Source: Cuspidothrix sp046080565 (GTDB taxonomy: Bacteria; Cyanobacteriota; Cyanobacteriia; Cyanobacteriales; Nostocaceae). From it: DNA of 25,838 nucleotides. Below are positions 7,246 through 15,735 of the stretch, piece by piece; positions within the stretch are counted from its first letter, which is position 1; each line of letters begins with the position of its first letter. Where the stretch lies: NCBI GenBank assembly GCA_046080565.1, contig JBJTUF010000017.1, positions 1 through 25,838 of the forward strand. The letters are read 5' to 3'. Made by a program: the position numbers and the translations under genes. Below the pieces are notes generated by a model. The model saw only the letters and a list, made by a program, of their open reading frames with translations. It searched no databases and had not been told where the DNA came from.

Positions 7246-8499
7246 TCAAGTTTGCCTATTTCTGACTCTAGGTGCAATAATACCTGTATTCACACCATAA
7301 TATTTAACAGCTTGTGACATATTGAAATTTAATAAAGTTTCATTTCCTAAAGTTTGTATAGTTCTAGGTTGATAAATACTAATATCTAAAACTTTAATAA
7401 TTTCCTCTGCTACTGCTTGTGCTAGAAGCGGTGGTACAGAATTCCCAATTTGTCTAAAACCATGCCATTTTGTGGGATGAAATCGAAACCAGTCAGGATA
7501 GGAATGTAACCGCGCAGCTTCCCTAACAGTGATACATCTAGGAACAAAAGGATGTATGGGACGAGGAGAAGTAAATGCACCTTTATTACTTGCTGTTCCT
7601 GCTCTTAAAGTATTACATAAACCATGAGGATCAAGTTTATGAAAACGGCTAATTGGTTCGATTTTACCATGAGGTGTAGAAGCAAATCTTTCCACAGATT
7701 CTGGTGAATGTCTGGTTCTTAAACTCGATGTGAGTAATGTAGGATTATATTGACGTTTATAACCATAGTTATTTTTTACTTTTGCCAAATTACGCATTTT
7801 TTTAGCATAATTGCTAGGTTTTCCAAATTCTGCTAAAATCCAATCTTGTTGATATAATTCGGGATATTTTTCAATTTCTGGTAAATCTTGTAATGCGTCC
7901 CAAACTGTGGGAGATTTTTGTTTGGGAAATGTAATTTTTTCTGGGTATTTTGGTAATTCTAAATCTTGACGACAACCAAGTAAAAATAATCTTTCTCGAT
8001 TTTGTGGTACTCCATAATTAGCAGCATTTAAAACTTGATAATTATGATTAACTTGATAACCGCTTTGAGAAAATTGATTAATGATTTCGGCAATAAATTC
8101 TTTGTGTTTACCTACTGTCATTCCTTTGACATTTTCTAGGACAAAAAATTTAGGCTGTAATTCAATAACTAATCTGATAAAATGGAAAACTAAAGAGTTT
8201 CTAGGATCATCAAAAGAACGTTTTCCAATTAATGAGAAACCTTGACAGGGTGGCCCACCAAAAACTACATCAATTTCTTGATCAGCAATTTTAGAACTAT
8301 TCCTAATTTCTGTTCCTGTTGTGTCTTCTACACTTTTACATAATACAGTCCAAAAGGGAAAGTTAAATTTATGAATTGCACAATGAATTGGGTCTATTTC
8401 CACAGACGCAAGGACATCAAAACCGGCTTGTTCAAAGCCTAATGTCATCCCTCCTGCACCTGCAAATAAATCAACTGCAATTGGTCGTTTTTTGGGCAT
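7246..8499 (-). CDS. DNA (cytosine-5) methyltransferase, orphan type
   Basis: 417 aa, full-length M.C5 enzyme. Motif I is DLFAGAGGMTLGFEQAG (10-26), for S-adenosylmethionine. Motif IV is GGPPCQGFS with catalytic Cys85. Motif VI is ENVKG (122-126), motif VIII is QNRER (166-170), motif IX is REAARLHSYPDWF, and motif X is GNSVPPLLAQ (352-361). The target recognition region lies at ~180-310. No HpaII/MboI-like restriction gene is adjacent. The protein resembles, from memory, the cyanobacterial solitary enzymes such as Synechocystis Slr0214, which modifies CGATCG, the core of HIP1; this specificity is a hypothesis. The start ATG is 12 nt after the lpxB stop, so it is probably read from the lpx operon. 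The ATPase-nuclease pair follows 144 nt downstream, counted to the start I chose for the ATPase. Confidence 0.9.
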   Translation of the reverse strand: MPKKRPIAVDLFAGAGGMTLGFEQAGFDVLASVEIDPIHCAIHKFNFPFWTVLCKSVEDTTGTEIRNSSKIADQEIDVVFGGPPCQGFSLIGKRSFDDPRNSLVFHFIRLVIELQPKFFVLENVKGMTVGKHKEFIAEIINQFSQSGYQVNHNYQVLNAANYGVPQNRERLFLLGCRQDLELPKYPEKITFPKQKSPTVWDALQDLPEIEKYPELYQQDWILAEFGKPSNYAKKMRNLAKVKNNYGYKRQYNPTLLTSSLRTRHSPESVERFASTPHGKIEPISRFHKLDPHGLCNTLRAGTASNKGAFTSPRPIHPFVPRCITVREAARLHSYPDWFRFHPTKWHGFRQIGNSVPPLLAQAVAEEIIKVLDISIYQPRTIQTLGNETLLNFNMSQAVKYYGVNTGIIAPRVRNRQT

Positions 8500-8511
8500 T
8501 TTAACGATTAT

Positions 8512-9669
8512 CTACTTTTTCATGGCTAATATTTCTTTGGCGGTGCGATCGCACACTCCCACTTCTCCCAAACATTGTCGCATTTCTTGATAATTTATCA
8601 AAGTCTTTTGTCTTTTTTCAGGATTTAATAATAATTCCATAGCTGCTTGGGTAATATTTTCAGACGTTGCTTGTTCCTGTAAAAATTCGGGGACAATTTC
8701 CTTCATGACAACTAAATTTACAGGTGAAGCAAAGGGAATTGAACCTTTAAGAATATTCCGAACAATCCAAGCAGTGAGAGGATGAAGACAATACACTACA
8801 ATTTGGGGAACATTTAATAAAGCTAATTCTAAATTGACAGTGCCTGATTTAGTAATTGCAAAATCAGCCGCTACAAAAACATCTCGTTGTTGACCTGATA
8901 CTATTGTAGCATTTAAGCCATATTCTTTAATTGCTGCTGTAATTGGTTCTCTAAATATTTCCAAAGATAGAGGAATGCAAAAATGGACATTAGGTAATTT
9001 AGATTGTATATTTTGGGCTGCTTGAAAAATAACTGGTAAAAGATATTTTAATTCTTGACGACGGGAAGCTGGTAAAAGTGCGATCGCAATTTCTTCTGAT
9101 TTAATCCCTAATTTTGCCCTCGCAGTTTCTCGACTCGGTCCATTAGCCATTCTATCAATTAAAGGATGTCCCACCCAAGCAACATTTGCCCCATGTTCTT
9201 GATAATATCGTGCTTCTTCTGGGAAAATTGCTAAAAGTTTATCAGTGAAACCAACAATGCGGTTAGTATTCTGAAAACTCATTGACCATACCCACTCTTG
9301 AGGGGCGATATAATAGGCTACAGGGACATCAGGCAGATTTTCCCTCATGTATGTACCAATGCCCAAATTTGGCCCCATATAGTCAATTAATACCACTAAA
9401 TCCGGGGGATTTTTTTCTAGATAGGCGATCGCCTGCCGTTGTACTTTTAAAGTAGGAATTATATATGGCAAAGATTCTATCAAACCCATTGAACCAATAC
9501 CGCTAGTATTTCCTAAAATTGTCGCCCCAGCTTGGGCCATTTTCTCCCCACCCAAGGCGACAATTTCTAATGTTAATCCCGCAGCTATAGCTTGGCGTTG
9601 CAGTGCTGTAATTAATAGCGAACCCTGTAAATCTCCAGAAACTTCGCCAGTGCTAATAAATATCCGCAT
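8512..9669 (-). CDS. lpxB: Lipid-A-disaccharide synthase
   Basis: 385 aa, glycosyltransferase family 19. It joins UDP-2,3-diacylglucosamine and lipid X to the lipid A disaccharide on the inner face of the plasma membrane. The N-terminus RIFISTGEVSGDLQGSLL is the classic family start. YIAPQEWVWS (residues ~119-128), FPEEARYYQ, VGHPLIDRM, LLPASRRQELKYLLPV and SGTVNLELALLNVPQIVVY are all conserved. Length is normal. It is the last lipid A gene in the cluster, after lpxA (114 nt, heptamer repeats between). HIP1 sites lie at 8545-8552, 9080-9087 and 9425-9432. No ribosome binding site is obvious, but the start at residue 1 of the Rossmann strand is unambiguous. Confidence 0.95.
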   Translation of the reverse strand: MRIFISTGEVSGDLQGSLLITALQRQAIAAGLTLEIVALGGEKMAQAGATILGNTSGIGSMGLIESLPYIIPTLKVQRQAIAYLEKNPPDLVVLIDYMGPNLGIGTYMRENLPDVPVAYYIAPQEWVWSMSFQNTNRIVGFTDKLLAIFPEEARYYQEHGANVAWVGHPLIDRMANGPSRETARAKLGIKSEEIAIALLPASRRQELKYLLPVIFQAAQNIQSKLPNVHFCIPLSLEIFREPITAAIKEYGLNATIVSGQQRDVFVAADFAITKSGTVNLELALLNVPQIVVYCLHPLTAWIVRNILKGSIPFASPVNLVVMKEIVPEFLQEQATSENITQAAMELLLNPEKRQKTLINYQEMRQCLGEVGVCDRTAKEILAMKK

Positions 9670-9675
9670 TTTGGA

Positions 9676-9703
9676 ATTTTAGATTTTAGATTTTAGATTT
9701 TGG
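9676..9703. repeat. Heptamer array ATTTTAG x4
   Basis: Three ATTTTAG units plus one ATTTTGG, immediately upstream of the lpxB start. The same family appears at 19057-19098. Confidence 0.75.
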
Positions 9704-9740
9704 ATCAGAATTCAGGGAGTCAGAACATTTGTATATAGGT

Positions 9741-9780
9741 TGCCATCTGCCTCCTGCCTCCTGCCATTTGCCTCCTGCCT
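9741..9780. repeat. Heptamer array TGCCTCC
   Basis: TGCCATC, TGCCTCC, TGCCTCC, TGCCATT, TGCCTCC and a partial unit, ending only 3 nt before the lpxA stop codon at 9784. Confidence 0.75.
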
Positions 9781-9783
9781 TCC

Positions 9784-10602
9784 TTAAGATTCATCATGGG
9801 CGGTTTGTTTGCCTTTTCCGGGAATTAAACCCCGTCTTCCTGGCATTCGAGAAAGTAACAAGAAACGGCGAAGATGAGTTAATTCTTTCGTATCTCCTAA
9901 AGTTTCTAACTCCTGTAAAGCATCTTTAAATAACAACTCAGAACGATACAAAAGACGGAAAGCTTTTTTAATTAATTGCAAATCACCAGTAGGCATTCCC
10001 GAACGTTTTAATCCTACCAAATTGAGCGATCGCACTTTCGCCGGATTTCCTTCTACCAACATATAAGGAGGTACATCTCTATCAATGCGTGTCATTCCGC
10101 CCACCATTGACATTCCCCCAATATGAACAAATTGATGTACACCCAAAACACCACTAAGTCTAGCCCGTGATTCAATATGTACATGACCAGCCAAAGCGAC
10201 AGAATTAGCAATAATGACTGAATCTTCAATCACACAATTATGTCCAACATGAACATAAGCCATTAACAAATTACCATTACCGATCACCGTCGCCTCACCT
10301 CTACCAGTAGCGCGGTTAATCGTTACATATTCTCGAATAGAATTATTATTGCCAATTTTTACCCAAGTCGGTTCTCCCACATATTTTAAGTCTTGGGGTT
10401 GCATACCGATAGCTGCACCAGGAAAAATTTGATTTCCCGTACCAATGTCACAAGGACCCTCTAGGACAACATGAGCGCCAATTACTGTGTCTGCACCAAC
10501 TCTAACATTCGCTCCAATCACAGCATAAGCGCCGACTTGCACTGTTGAGTGGAGTTCCGCGTTGGGATGGATGACAGCAGTTGGATGAATAAGTGTTTTC
10601 AA
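9784..10602 (-). CDS. lpxA: Acyl-[ACP]--UDP-N-acetylglucosamine O-acyltransferase
   Basis: 272 aa, trimeric left-handed beta-helix enzyme of the first lipid A step (3-O-acylation of UDP-GlcNAc). Hexapeptide repeats run from residue ~3 to ~190. YVHVGHNC holds the conserved His118 and the general base His121. The C-terminal helical domain starts with LNLVGLKRSGM. The start is TTG 10602 (KTLIHPTAVIHP follows), supported by GGAG at minus-strand positions 10614-10611, 8 nt upstream; no ATG lies nearby in frame before the conserved sequence. It is separated from fabZ by a 371-bp spacer with repeat elements. Confidence 0.95.
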   Translation of the reverse strand: MKTLIHPTAVIHPNAELHSTVQVGAYAVIGANVRVGADTVIGAHVVLEGPCDIGTGNQIFPGAAIGMQPQDLKYVGEPTWVKIGNNNSIREYVTINRATGRGEATVIGNGNLLMAYVHVGHNCVIEDSVIIANSVALAGHVHIESRARLSGVLGVHQFVHIGGMSMVGGMTRIDRDVPPYMLVEGNPAKVRSLNLVGLKRSGMPTGDLQLIKKAFRLLYRSELLFKDALQELETLGDTKELTHLRRFLLLSRMPGRRGLIPGKGKQTAHDES

Positions 10603-10610
10603 AGGTGAAT

Positions 10611-10614
10611 CTCC
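10611..10614 (-). promoter_or_regulatory. Ribosome binding site fixing the TTG start of lpxA
   Basis: GGAG on the minus strand, 8 nt before TTG 10602. It decides for a TTG start because no ATG or GTG precedes the first hexapeptide repeat at a sensible distance. Confidence 0.6.
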
Positions 10615-10737
10615 AAAACTAAGTGCTGTGTATTTAAGGTTTCAATTAAGAAACCAGTCGGGCAAAGTAAGCTATGTGTGAGGATAACGAAGGCAGAAGG
10701 CAGAAAGTAGGAATTTTGGATTTTGGATTGTTTTTCT

Positions 10738-10867
10738 TAAGTAGCTGGTTGCAATTAAATATAAATGTGGGATGGGCATACATTCGACAAGCTCAGTACA
10801 AGTCTTGCCCGTCAACAGGCTAGAAGCCTGTTCCACTATCTAATAATTAATTAAGCCTACTTAGTTA
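10738..10867. mobile_element. Candidate degenerate MITE in the lpxA-fabZ spacer
   Basis: The 371-bp gap inside the lipid A cluster contains TTAAGTAGCTGG (~10738) and, inverted, CCTACTTAG (10856-10864), which give imperfect terminal inverted repeats (TAAGTAG/CTACTTA). Between them is TTCGACAAGCTCAGT (10783-10797), shared exactly with the element at 16333-16471, and a perfect hairpin. Mobility is inferred from structure only; the ends are not sharply defined. Confidence 0.35.
10814..10832. repeat. Perfect small hairpin AACAGGCT/AGCCTGTT
   Basis: 8-bp arms at 10814-10821 and 10825-10832 with a 3-nt loop. No T-run follows, so it is more like a dispersed palindromic repeat than a terminator. Confidence 0.55.
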
Positions 10868-10973
10868 TCTTCAATCTAAAATCTAAATTTTAAGTTTTAG
10901 TTCCTATTTCATTCAACTGCACACCACAATAACAAAAATTTAGAATACCTATTCCCTATTCCCTGGATGATTT

Positions 10974-11471
10974 TTAACTAATCAGAGAAAACATAAGTTC
11001 CCCTTCAGCAGCTAGTTGTCCGTCAACTTCTGCTCGTCCTTGCATTTTGCCGAAACGACGCTGCTTCACCCACAACAGTTCCACAGTCATCACCAGTTGA
11101 TCACCGGGAACAACTTGACGACGAAAACGGACTTTATCAATACCAGCAAACACAAATAATCCTCCCGCAGCATCGGGCATTTGCGTCATCACCACACCTC
11201 CAACTTGTGCCATAGCTTCAATAATTAGCACACCTGGCATCAGCGATCGCCCTGGAAAATGCCCTTGAAAGTGAGGTTCATTAAAGGTAACATTTTTAAT
11301 ACCAACCGCTTTCTTACCAGGGACATAATCAATAATCCGATCTACCAATAAAAATGGATAGCGATGGGGTAATAGATCCTGAATTTCCTCAATACTAAAA
11401 GTAGTTTTAATTACCTCTAATTCGAGGGATGGATTCACTTCTGTAGAATTAGTTTCAGCAATAGTGGACAT
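10974..11471 (-). CDS. fabZ: 3-hydroxyacyl-[ACP] dehydratase FabZ
   Basis: 165 aa hot-dog fold dehydratase of fatty acid elongation. It also balances hydroxyacyl-ACP use between lipid A and phospholipid. LLPHRYPFLLVDRI (33-46) is the family hallmark. Catalytic His71 is in GHFPG and Glu85 in VLIIEAMAQVGG. The N-terminal ~25 residues are a short, poorly conserved extension typical of cyanobacteria. Its ATG overlaps the lpxC stop by one base (TAATG), so translation is coupled. A HIP1 site is at 11243-11250. Confidence 0.96.
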   Translation of the reverse strand: MSTIAETNSTEVNPSLELEVIKTTFSIEEIQDLLPHRYPFLLVDRIIDYVPGKKAVGIKNVTFNEPHFQGHFPGRSLMPGVLIIEAMAQVGGVVMTQMPDAAGGLFVFAGIDKVRFRRQVVPGDQLVMTVELLWVKQRRFGKMQGRAEVDGQLAAEGELMFSLIS

Positions 11472-12316
11472 TAGTTGTACTGTTCTAAAATTTTCCTGGC
11501 GAGTTGAATGTGTAAATTATGACTAGCTTTGTAAGCCAAAAAATGAGCCACAGGGAAATTTCCCAATAAACTCAAATCTCCGACTAGATCCAAAATTTTA
11601 TGACGAACTGGTTCATTTGCAAATCGTAATGGTGGATTTAGCCAACCTTGCTCCCCACAAACTAGGGCATTATCTAAACTACCACCTTTAATTAGTCCCG
11701 ACTTTTGTAAATGCTCAATTTGATGCTGCAACCCAAAAGTCCGTGCTGGTGCAATTTCTGAACCAAAGGAGTGATCTAAATTTCTGGTAAATAACCAACT
11801 GTGCCATTGATTACCAATTGCCGCCAAATTAAAATCTATACCATAGCTAAATCGGGTTTCTAAAGATGGCAGGGCGCACACAAAAGCATCACCATGATAA
11901 ATCCAAATTGGTTCAGTAATCATCAAAGGTGTAGTAACATCATTTCCTGTTGGCGATACTAAACCAACCTCAGCAATACTTTCACACCAAACCTGCGCCG
12001 AACCATCTAACAACGGTACTTCTGAACCATCAATTTCAATTCTGGCATTATCCACACCCATAGCCGCTAAAGCCGCTAATAAATGCTCCACTGTGCGAAT
12101 ATAACAATCATCTTTCCCTAATTGGGTAGACAGCACAGTTTCATTCACAGCCGCAACCTGAGCGGGAATAATGGGTGAGTTAGGTAAATCTACCCTCACA
12201 AATAAGCGTCCACTTCCCGGTGGTGCAGGTAATATTCGTACTTGAGTCCGTACACCACTATGCAACCCCACCCCCGACTGAGAAATTTCCCCAGCTAAAG
12301 TATATTGTTGCATCAT
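11471..12316 (-). CDS. lpxC: UDP-3-O-acyl-N-acetylglucosamine deacetylase
   Basis: 281 aa zinc deacetylase, the committed step of lipid A synthesis. Zinc ligands are His78 (TVEHLLAALAAMGVDN), His239 and Asp243 (VRHKILDLVGDL); His266 (ASHNLH) is the catalytic general acid. GVGLHSGV at the N-terminus and ARTFGL are conserved. Two adjacent ATG codons (12316 and 12313) follow a GGTGAG ribosome binding site; either could be the start. The stop overlaps the fabZ start by 1 nt. The spacer to omp85 (187 bp) contains GGCAGGA heptamers. Confidence 0.95.
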   Translation of the reverse strand: MMQQYTLAGEISQSGVGLHSGVRTQVRILPAPPGSGRLFVRVDLPNSPIIPAQVAAVNETVLSTQLGKDDCYIRTVEHLLAALAAMGVDNARIEIDGSEVPLLDGSAQVWCESIAEVGLVSPTGNDVTTPLMITEPIWIYHGDAFVCALPSLETRFSYGIDFNLAAIGNQWHSWLFTRNLDHSFGSEIAPARTFGLQHQIEHLQKSGLIKGGSLDNALVCGEQGWLNPPLRFANEPVRHKILDLVGDLSLLGNFPVAHFLAYKASHNLHIQLARKILEQYN

Positions 12317-12339
12317 CTCACCATCCTAATAGAGTACAA

Positions 12340-12360
12340 GGCAGGAGGCAGGAGGCAGAA
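12340..12360. repeat. Heptamer array GGCAGGA x3
   Basis: GGCAGGA, GGCAGGA, GGCAGAA just upstream of lpxC. It is the reverse-complement family of the TGCCTCC array at 9741-9780. Confidence 0.7.
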
Positions 12361-12503
12361 AGGCAATCTGCTCTATTGTTATAAATATTGCTCATATTTT
12401 CATTTTCACTAGCAACCCTGATTGATTTTTTCTCGAAAACAGTATAAAGCCAAAGAAGTCAGAAGTCAGCCGTAAAACCCTTACTAACTGACAACTGACC
12501 AAT

Positions 12504-14951
12504 TTAAAATCTTTCCCCAATACCGAAATTGATGCGACTATCACCATCATCAGTCACACCGTAATCTATGCGAATAGGGCCAAGTGGTGATTGTACTCGC
12601 AAACCTAAACCATAGCCATAACCATTGCCATTTTTATTTAACAATTGTGCAGCTTTGGTACTCGTTCCTAAATCACTACCATAATCAAAAAATAGTGCGC
12701 CACTGACAACAGAGAAAACTGGAAAACGATATTCCACGGCAGCTTGGACATAACTGCTACCAGTTCCTAATCTACCCTCATCATAACCACGGACTGAGTT
12801 ACTACCACCCAAGGTAAAAGCCTCATAGGGGGGTACATCACCCAAAATGGTTCCGCCTTGGATGTTAAAGGCTAAGGTTTCTGGTTTTTTACTAAAGCCA
12901 GTGAATTTTACAGGAAGATAGTAACTATAGTTACCACGCAACCTAGTCATTAAAATACTACCTGAACCAATAGGAACAGACTGATCAATTCCAAAACTGA
13001 GGTAAGATCCTTGAGTGGGTTGGAGGCGATTGTTGCGAAGATCCCTTTGCGCGCCTAGTTTTAAGAGCAACAAATCATCTTCTCCCGAAGGGGAAAAAGT
13101 TAGAGGAGTTGTATCACTCAAGCGCCTACCATTATCATCAAATATCGCCCCTTCTTTCCGCAAATTCCCATCAGCATCTCTACCGGAAATCCGTTGATAT
13201 TGTACTCCTAAAGATGCAAACCATTCTGAGTCTTGATAAGGATTGGCGGACAGAGGGCGACTAAAGGTAATACCACCACCTAAACGAGTCACGCGAGGAC
13301 GATCTTGCAAATCTACATTGGTAGTATTATTTGGATCAAAGGTTTCAATGTTCTTATCTTTACCCTCATAAATCAGAGAAATAGAACGACGACGGAAAAT
13401 ATTGGCTGTATATGAAGTTCGGTAAGGATCACCACCAATCCAAGGATCGGTAAATCGTAGATCAAATAATAGTTCCCTTTCCCCTAGTTGGACTTCAGTT
13501 CCTAATTTTTGGTTTCTTCCGCCGAGGTTTTGCTGCTGATAGCTCACAGTACCAAATAAACCACTGGAAGAACTGATACCAGCACCCGCCGCAATAGAAC
13601 CGCTACTGCGTTCTGCAACGTTGATTACCACATTAACTTTACTAGGATCAGTTCCAGGGTCAAGGGAAACGTTCACATCTTCAAACAGTCCTAGACCAAA
13701 CACGCGCTGTAAGTCTTTTTGGACGATGTTGCGATTAAATACCTGCCCAGCTTTTAATTCGACTTCTCTGGTGACAATATAATCTTTTGTTCGGCCGCGA
13801 ATCGGTTCACCTTTATCATTTACGTCTTGTCCGTCTTTGCTGCGGAATTTAACTTTTACGTTTTCTACTACCCCTTCCACGATTTGCAGGGTAACAACTC
13901 CATTCTCGCCGATTTTGGGCGCTCCAATTAAATTGGCTAAAACATAACCTTGATCTTGATAACGTTTAGTTAGTTCTTTAATACCTTCTTGTAATGTCCG
14001 CAGATTAAGAATTTGACCGTATTGATTCTTAAATATTTCCTCGGCTGTATTACTAGGTAGAACTGAAGCTACTCCAGTACCAGGATTGGCTTCTATTTCG
14101 ACTTTGCTGAGTTTAGGATTGGGAGTAACTACAAAGCTCACCCGTACACCCAAAGGCGTATCTTCTGGAAACGCCTGCACGTTGGAGAAATATCCGGTTC
14201 TAAAAATAGCATTAATATCTTCTTGTAGTTGAGAACGGGTTGTGGTTTGTCCAGCTTGGGTGCGAATAACGTTGTCAACTTCTGCTTCTAAGTTAACTTT
14301 TTGATCTAAACCAGAAACGCTTTCTCCTTTGTCTGATTTAACTACCACTTCTGAAACCAATACTCGCGGTTCTGATGCTTCAGAATTGGGTGATGTTTCG
14401 GGGATGTTAGCAGGTGTAGTTTCTGCTGGTGGATTAGAATTTTCTGAACTCGATTCAGTTTCAGGAGTTTGACTAGGTTGAGTTTGTGGTGCTTGTGCGG
14501 TGATGGGTAAGGTTTGATCTTTGGGTATGACCACAGCTACCTTATCATTCATGGAGATAGGTGCTGGTTTTGGGATTTTAATACTGGCTGGGTTCAATTC
14601 ACTGGCAGAAAGTTCATTAAATCCAGGTTTTGGTGTTTCCTCTTGGCTGGGAACAGTGAGAGGAGAGGACATAGATAAGGCTGTTTTATCTTTTGTCTGG
14701 TGTAAGACTTTAATCAGGGGGGAAAATCTGTTAGATTCTGATTCTACAACCACTGCCAGAGATGGGAGAGGGGATGGCTGACTTACATTACTATTTGTTT
14801 GGGCTGTTAAAACTTCTGTTGTTTGGGGAGCAACAGATACAGTTTCTTGGGCATTAGCTTTGACAGAATTGGTTAAAGGAACTGTAATGGCTACCATGGC
14901 CATTAGTCCGGGTGTTAAACTTGTTTTAATCATATTTCTTGTTACTACCAC
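12504..14951 (-). CDS. bamA: Outer membrane assembly protein Omp85/BamA
   Basis: 815 aa outer-membrane insertase. Residues ~7-35 are a signal peptide ending near VKANAQE. Residues ~40-190 are a Pro/Ser/Thr/Glu-rich low-complexity linker. Residues ~195-445 contain the POTRA region (LQEDINAIFRTGYFSNVQAF and LQRVFGLGLFEDVNVSL are typical POTRA repeats). Residues ~450-815 form the 16-stranded barrel with LGGSNSVRGYDEGRLGTG and PLGPIRIDYG, ending in Phe, the usual assembly signal. The frame starts at GTG 14951, but ATG 14933, preceded by ACAAGAAAT, begins the basic n-region and may be the true start. It lies 37 nt after purC and upstream of lpxC, so assembly factor and lipid A genes share orientation. 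The long linker before POTRA is usual for cyanobacteria. Confidence 0.94.
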   Translation of the reverse strand: MVVTRNMIKTSLTPGLMAMVAITVPLTNSVKANAQETVSVAPQTTEVLTAQTNSNVSQPSPLPSLAVVVESESNRFSPLIKVLHQTKDKTALSMSSPLTVPSQEETPKPGFNELSASELNPASIKIPKPAPISMNDKVAVVIPKDQTLPITAQAPQTQPSQTPETESSSENSNPPAETTPANIPETSPNSEASEPRVLVSEVVVKSDKGESVSGLDQKVNLEAEVDNVIRTQAGQTTTRSQLQEDINAIFRTGYFSNVQAFPEDTPLGVRVSFVVTPNPKLSKVEIEANPGTGVASVLPSNTAEEIFKNQYGQILNLRTLQEGIKELTKRYQDQGYVLANLIGAPKIGENGVVTLQIVEGVVENVKVKFRSKDGQDVNDKGEPIRGRTKDYIVTREVELKAGQVFNRNIVQKDLQRVFGLGLFEDVNVSLDPGTDPSKVNVVINVAERSSGSIAAGAGISSSSGLFGTVSYQQQNLGGRNQKLGTEVQLGERELLFDLRFTDPWIGGDPYRTSYTANIFRRRSISLIYEGKDKNIETFDPNNTTNVDLQDRPRVTRLGGGITFSRPLSANPYQDSEWFASLGVQYQRISGRDADGNLRKEGAIFDDNGRRLSDTTPLTFSPSGEDDLLLLKLGAQRDLRNNRLQPTQGSYLSFGIDQSVPIGSGSILMTRLRGNYSYYLPVKFTGFSKKPETLAFNIQGGTILGDVPPYEAFTLGGSNSVRGYDEGRLGTGSSYVQAAVEYRFPVFSVVSGALFFDYGSDLGTSTKAAQLLNKNGNGYGYGLGLRVQSPLGPIRIDYGVTDDGDSRINFGIGERF

Positions 14952-14988
14952 ACACCATTAATTATTTAGTCGTTATTCATCAAAAAAG

Positions 14989-15735
14989 TTAATTACCCGA
15001 TTTTGTCCCTTCTACAATTTTTAATACTCTTTGTAGAACTTCCTGATAGGCGTTTTCTACATTTCCCAGATCACGACGAAAACGGTCTTTATCCAAAATT
15101 CGTAGGTTCGGATCTGTTTCGGTTGTGTCCCATAAACGGCAGGTATCAGGGCTGATTTCGTCCGCTAACAGTATTTGTTGTTGGGAGTCCACACCAAATT
15201 CAAGTTTAAAGTCTACTAGGGTAATCTGGCATTTTTGCCAAAACTGTTGCAGAAATTTGTTGATTTCCAATGCAAGATGGGTAATTTGTTCAACTTGTTC
15301 CTCTGTAGCTAGTTTTAGGAGAAATAGGCGATCGCGTGTCAATAGAGGATCACCTAAGTGATCATTCTTATAATAAAATTCTACTAAAGGCTGTGACAAA
15401 ATTGTACCTACTTCTAATCCAGTTTGCTGACATAGACTACCAGCAGCTATATTCCTGACGACTACTTCTAAGGGAATAATTTTCACCGCTTTGACCCGCA
15501 TTTGATTGAGGGCAGGAGTATCAATAAAATGACTTTTAATCCCTTCTGTTGCTAGTTGTTGAAACAAGTGGCTGGAAATACTACAGTTGATTACACCTTT
15601 ATTCTCAATGCTGCCACGTTTTTGAGCATTAAAAGCTGTTGCATCATCTTTGAAATCAGCTAATAAAATATCAGGATCTTCGGTTGTATAGAGGATTTTC
15701 GCTTTGCCTTCGTAGAGTTTAGAATTCACGGACAT
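14989..15735 (-). CDS. purC: Phosphoribosylaminoimidazole-succinocarboxamide synthase
   Basis: 248 aa SAICAR synthetase of purine synthesis. It starts SVNSKLYEGKAKILYTT and has LADFKDDATAFNAQKRG, VVRNIAAGSLCQQTGL, LVDFKLEFG and LADEISPDTCRLWD, all hallmarks of the ATP-grasp-like SAICAR synthetase. Normal length. It heads the minus-strand cluster purC-omp85-lpxC-fabZ-lpxA-lpxB known in cyanobacteria. A HIP1 site is at 15328-15335. The promoter for the cluster is probably in 15736-15850, but I could not identify it. Confidence 0.96.
   Translation of the reverse strand: MSVNSKLYEGKAKILYTTEDPDILLADFKDDATAFNAQKRGSIENKGVINCSISSHLFQQLATEGIKSHFIDTPALNQMRVKAVKIIPLEVVVRNIAAGSLCQQTGLEVGTILSQPLVEFYYKNDHLGDPLLTRDRLFLLKLATEEQVEQITHLALEINKFLQQFWQKCQITLVDFKLEFGVDSQQQILLADEISPDTCRLWDTTETDPNLRILDKDRFRRDLGNVENAYQEVLQRVLKIVEGTKSGN

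Noticed and set aside
5348..8499. Complete type II restriction-modification system
   Set aside because: The nuclease-like protein is coupled to the ATPase, not to the methyltransferase; the methyltransferase is separated by a repeat-bearing spacer and is close to lpxB. A link is possible but not supported.
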